DNA of 64,000 bases. Source: Allobosea sp. GTDB lineage: Bacteria; Pseudomonadota; Alphaproteobacteria; Rhizobiales; Beijerinckiaceae. The notes beneath the pieces were generated by a model. The model was not told the origin of the DNA. It made no database searches and saw only the letters and a program-made list of their open reading frames with translations. The position numbers and the translations under genes are program-made. Shown piece by piece: positions 62,116 to 64,000 of this stretch (position 1 is its first letter; the number at the start of each line of letters is the position of its first letter). The DNA is taken from assembly GCF_030695125.1 (NCBI RefSeq), contig NZ_JAUYTP010000031.1:186001-250000 (forward strand), read 5' to 3'.

Positions 62116-63111
62116 TTAAAAATGCGCGAAGGAGCCGCGCGTGAAGTCCCGTGCCCTGCCCTGTTCGCGGTGGCTGGCCACGCCCGCCGCCTCGGTTACG
62201 AACCCGATCCGGGTGAGCGCGATCCCGGCGGCCTGCGCCGCCGTGGTCAGAGCAGGATATTCCTTTTCCGGCACCGTGCAGAGAATTTCGTAGTCGTCGC
62301 CGCCGGTCCAGGCCAGTTCCGCCAGCGCGGGAGCGGCCATGATCGCAGCGCGCGCCGGATCAGACAGCGGAACGGCGTCGAGATCGACCTCGGCGCCGGC
62401 GCCCGAGGCCTTAAGCAGCTTGGCGAGATCGCCGACGAGCCCATCCGAGACATCCATCGCGGCACTGGCATGCGCCTGCAGGGCTGCGGCGAGATCGAGA
62501 CGCGGCTGGGGATGCAGATAGCGATCGGTCAGGAACGCGCGGTCACGCTCCCCCAGTTGCGAGACCCAGCCCGGCTTGTCGGGCCCATGCACCTTGAGCC
62601 CAAGCGCGCCATCGCCGATCGTGCCGGACACGAGGAGCAGATCGCCCGGTTTGGCGCCCGCGCGCCGCACCATCCGGCCCGCCGGAACGCTGCCGAAGGC
62701 GGTGATCGAAAGCGTCAGCGGGCCCGGCGTCGAGACGGTATCGCCGCCGATCAGCGGGCAGCCCCCCGCATCGGCCGCTTGCTTCAGCCCAGCGGCGAAA
62801 GCGGCGAGCCAGCTGTCGGTCCAGCCCTTCGGCAAGGCGAGCGCCAGCACGAACCCCTCGGGCCGCGCGCCCTTGGCCGCAAGATCGGAGAGATTGACCG
62901 CCAGCGCCTTGCGGGCGATCGAGCCCGGCGGGTCATCGGGGAAGAAATGCACGCCGGCGACCAGCGCATCGGCGGTGACCACGATCTCGTAGCCGCGCGC
63001 CGGTCGCAGCAGCCCGGCATCATCGACAAGCCCGAGCCCGCCAGGTCCCGCGATCGGAGCGAAATGACGGGCGATCAGCTCGAATTCGCCGGGGCGTTCC
63101 GTTTCCGACAT
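62116..63111 (-). CDS. thiL: Thiamine-monophosphate kinase
   Basis: 331 aa. GEFELIARHFAP, DDAGLL, VTADALVAGVHF, GGDTVSTPGPLTLSITAFG and MDVSDGLVGDLAKLL are ThiL/PurM-fold signatures. It phosphorylates thiamine monophosphate to the pyrophosphate form. ATG 63111 is the natural start. It follows nusB with a palindromic repeat between them, the usual ribH–nusB–thiL order. Confidence 0.95.
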   Translation of the reverse strand: MSETERPGEFELIARHFAPIAGPGGLGLVDDAGLLRPARGYEIVVTADALVAGVHFFPDDPPGSIARKALAVNLSDLAAKGARPEGFVLALALPKGWTDSWLAAFAAGLKQAADAGGCPLIGGDTVSTPGPLTLSITAFGSVPAGRMVRRAGAKPGDLLLVSGTIGDGALGLKVHGPDKPGWVSQLGERDRAFLTDRYLHPQPRLDLAAALQAHASAAMDVSDGLVGDLAKLLKASGAGAEVDLDAVPLSDPARAAIMAAPALAELAWTGGDDYEILCTVPEKEYPALTTAAQAAGIALTRIGFVTEAAGVASHREQGRARDFTRGSFAHF

Positions 63112-63138
63112 CCGAGCAGCCCTTTTCCACCTTCCCGC

Positions 63139-63248
63139 GTCATCCCGGACAAGCGGCGCAGCCGCGCCGATCCGGGATCCATTCCGGAGCCTGACCGATC
63201 GGCGCTCCGGAATGGATCCCGGGTCTCCCTTCGGTCGCCCGGGATGAC
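63139..63248. repeat. Palindromic intergenic repeat, type C
   Basis: Starts GTCATCCCGG and ends CCGGGATGAC; inside, GGATCCATTCCGGAGC at 63176 is repeated inverted as GCTCCGGAATGGATCC at 63203. It lies between nusB and thiL on the same strand. Confidence 0.85.
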
Positions 63249-63267
63249 CCGAGCAATGGAAAAGCCG

Positions 63268-63765
63268 TCACGCCGCCGGCGCGTCGAACTCGTCGGAGCG
63301 GACGTCGCGAGCGAGCTTGTCGAGCACGGCGTTGATCATGCCGATCTCCTCGCCCTCGTAGAAGGCCCGCGCAACCGCGACATATTCGGAGATGACGGCG
63401 CGCGCCGGCACGTCCTTGCGGAAGGACAGTTCATAGGCCCCGGCGCGCAGGATCGCGCGGACCACGGCCTCGACCCGCTTGAGCGGCCAGCCCGCGGCGA
63501 GCGTCTCGTCGACCGAGCGGTCGACCAGGCGCTGCTCGCGCACGACACCGCCCAGCAGATCGCGGAAGAAGGCGATCTCGGCCTTGGGAAGCTCGATGTC
63601 CTCGACCAGCTTGCCGATCCAGAAGGCCTCGAACTCGGCCATGGCCTCGACCACGCCGCGCCCGCCGATCTCCATCTCGTAGAGCGCCTGGACGACCGAG
63701 AGCCGCGCGCCGCGGCGCATCTCGGCGCGGTTGGATCCAGGACGGCCGGCCCCTGACCCACTCAC
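63268..63765 (-). CDS. nusB: Transcription antitermination factor NusB
   Basis: 165 aa all-helical Nus[17 protein letters not shown] at the N terminus, [39 protein letters not shown] is the RNA/S10-binding core. It acts in rRNA antitermination. The GTG at 63765 overlaps the ribH stop (GTGA), which couples translation; ATG 63720 is a second possible start. Confidence 0.95.
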   Translation of the reverse strand: MSGSGAGRPGSNRAEMRRGARLSVVQALYEMEIGGRGVVEAMAEFEAFWIGKLVEDIELPKAEIAFFRDLLGGVVREQRLVDRSVDETLAAGWPLKRVEAVVRAILRAGAYELSFRKDVPARAVISEYVAVARAFYEGEEIGMINAVLDKLARDVRSDEFDAPAA

Positions 63766-64000
63766 TTGGATTGCTCCCCGAGCGCGCGCTTGTAGCGCAG
63801 CACCGACAGCGCCGCTTCGGCTGCGCCGCCGCCCTTGTCCATCTCGGAGCGGTTGGCGCGGGCCCAGGCCTGCGCCTCGTTCTCGACGGTGAGGATGCCG
63901 TTGCCGAGCGGCAGGGCGAAGGCAACCGAGATGTCCATCAGCGCGCGCGAGCTTTCGCCGGCGACGATGTCGTAATGGCCGGTTTCGCCGCGGATCACGG
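63762..64000 (-). CDS. ribH: 6,7-dimethyl-8-ribityllumazine synthase, C-terminal part
   Basis: The frame is open to the window end, so the N terminus is missing. [20 protein letters not shown] is the substrate-binding part of lumazine synthase with the catalytic His, and [20 protein letters not shown] follows. It makes the direct riboflavin precursor. nusB starts in its stop codon. Confidence 0.94.
   Translation of the reverse strand, partial: VIRGETGHYDIVAGESSRALMDISVAFALPLGNGILTVENEAQAWARANRSEMDKGGGAAEAALSVLRYKRALGEQSK

Noticed and set aside
60976-63756. A 926-codon open frame antisense to MFS, thiL and nusB
   Set aside because: No recognisable domain, composition typical of a complementary frame, and all three minus-strand genes are certain.
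1-64000. CRISPR arrays, prophage, integrases or conjugation genes
   Set aside because: No regularly spaced repeats and no phage, integrase or conjugation proteins were found; the only mobile trace is the IS3 relic and the small repeats.

Overview
The window is chromosomal backbone of a GC-rich alphaproteobacterium of the order Hyphomicrobiales (Rhizobiales). Several gene orders typical of that group are present: alaC/dapL–hom–glpX with recJ nearby, rplM–rpsI and argC–agmatinase, and DUF177–plsX–fabH–ihfA–merR next to bamE, with ribH–nusB–thiL and hppA beyond. The protein style and the many short palindromic repeats resemble Bosea or a close relative; the genus is an inference, not something the sequence proves.

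Layout. 1–1.5 kb: tail of a TRAP transporter permease and an SDR. 1.75–12.5 kb (minus strand): tRNA-Glu, recJ, an AroQ-like gene with a DctPQM TRAP transporter and a divergent GntR regulator, then glpX, hom and an aminotransferase. 13–18.9 kb: PHA synthase, an A+T-rich orphan membrane protein, a FadL porin, an FAH-family enzyme. 18.9–24.4 kb: argC, agmatinase, membrane proteins, an SDR, rpsI, rplM. 24.6–32 kb: thioesterase, enoyl-CoA hydratase, CoA-binding protein, a PAS–GGDEF–EAL protein paired with an RsbQ-like hydrolase, an IS3 scar, metY. 32.2–33.6 kb: ctaA and DUF2842. 33.7–45.2 kb: an exopolysaccharide locus (deacetylase, GNAT, GumC-like, Wza-like, GT4, sugar-phosphate transferase, O-antigen ligase/polymerase, methyltransferase) with an mdtJI spermidine exporter pair embedded in it. 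45.4–50 kb: tRNA-Pro, an mhq-like quinone-stress cluster, a SugE/Gdx guanidinium exporter. 50.2–55.2 kb: merR, ihfA, fabH, plsX, DUF177, a cytochrome bc1 assembly chaperone, bamE. 55.2–57.6 kb: EamA transporter and a small A+T-rich island. 57.6–64 kb: hppA, AllE-like enzyme, MFS, thiL, nusB, ribH (cut by the window end).

The strongest non-coding signals are regulatory. argC is preceded by a sigma-70-like promoter, a 19-codon ORF with five arginine codons (three consecutive), and an intrinsic terminator, which is the layout of an arginine attenuator. sugE carries two tandem hairpins with ACGA loops next to its ribosome binding site, the hallmark of a guanidine-II (mini-ykkC) riboswitch. rplM has a promoter followed at once by a hairpin and U-tract. 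Eight palindromic intergenic repeats with CGTCAT/ATGACG-like ends are scattered through the window.

How genes work together: the AroQ/TRAP/GntR block looks like an uptake-and-conversion cassette for a small carboxylate; RsbQ and the PAS-GGDEF-EAL protein form a bipartite sensor expected to set c-di-GMP; the polysaccharide genes form an export and assembly pathway; dioxygenase, hydrolase, DoxX and LysR form an electrophile or quinone defence unit. All functional statements rest on recognised motifs and gene context; no database search was run.
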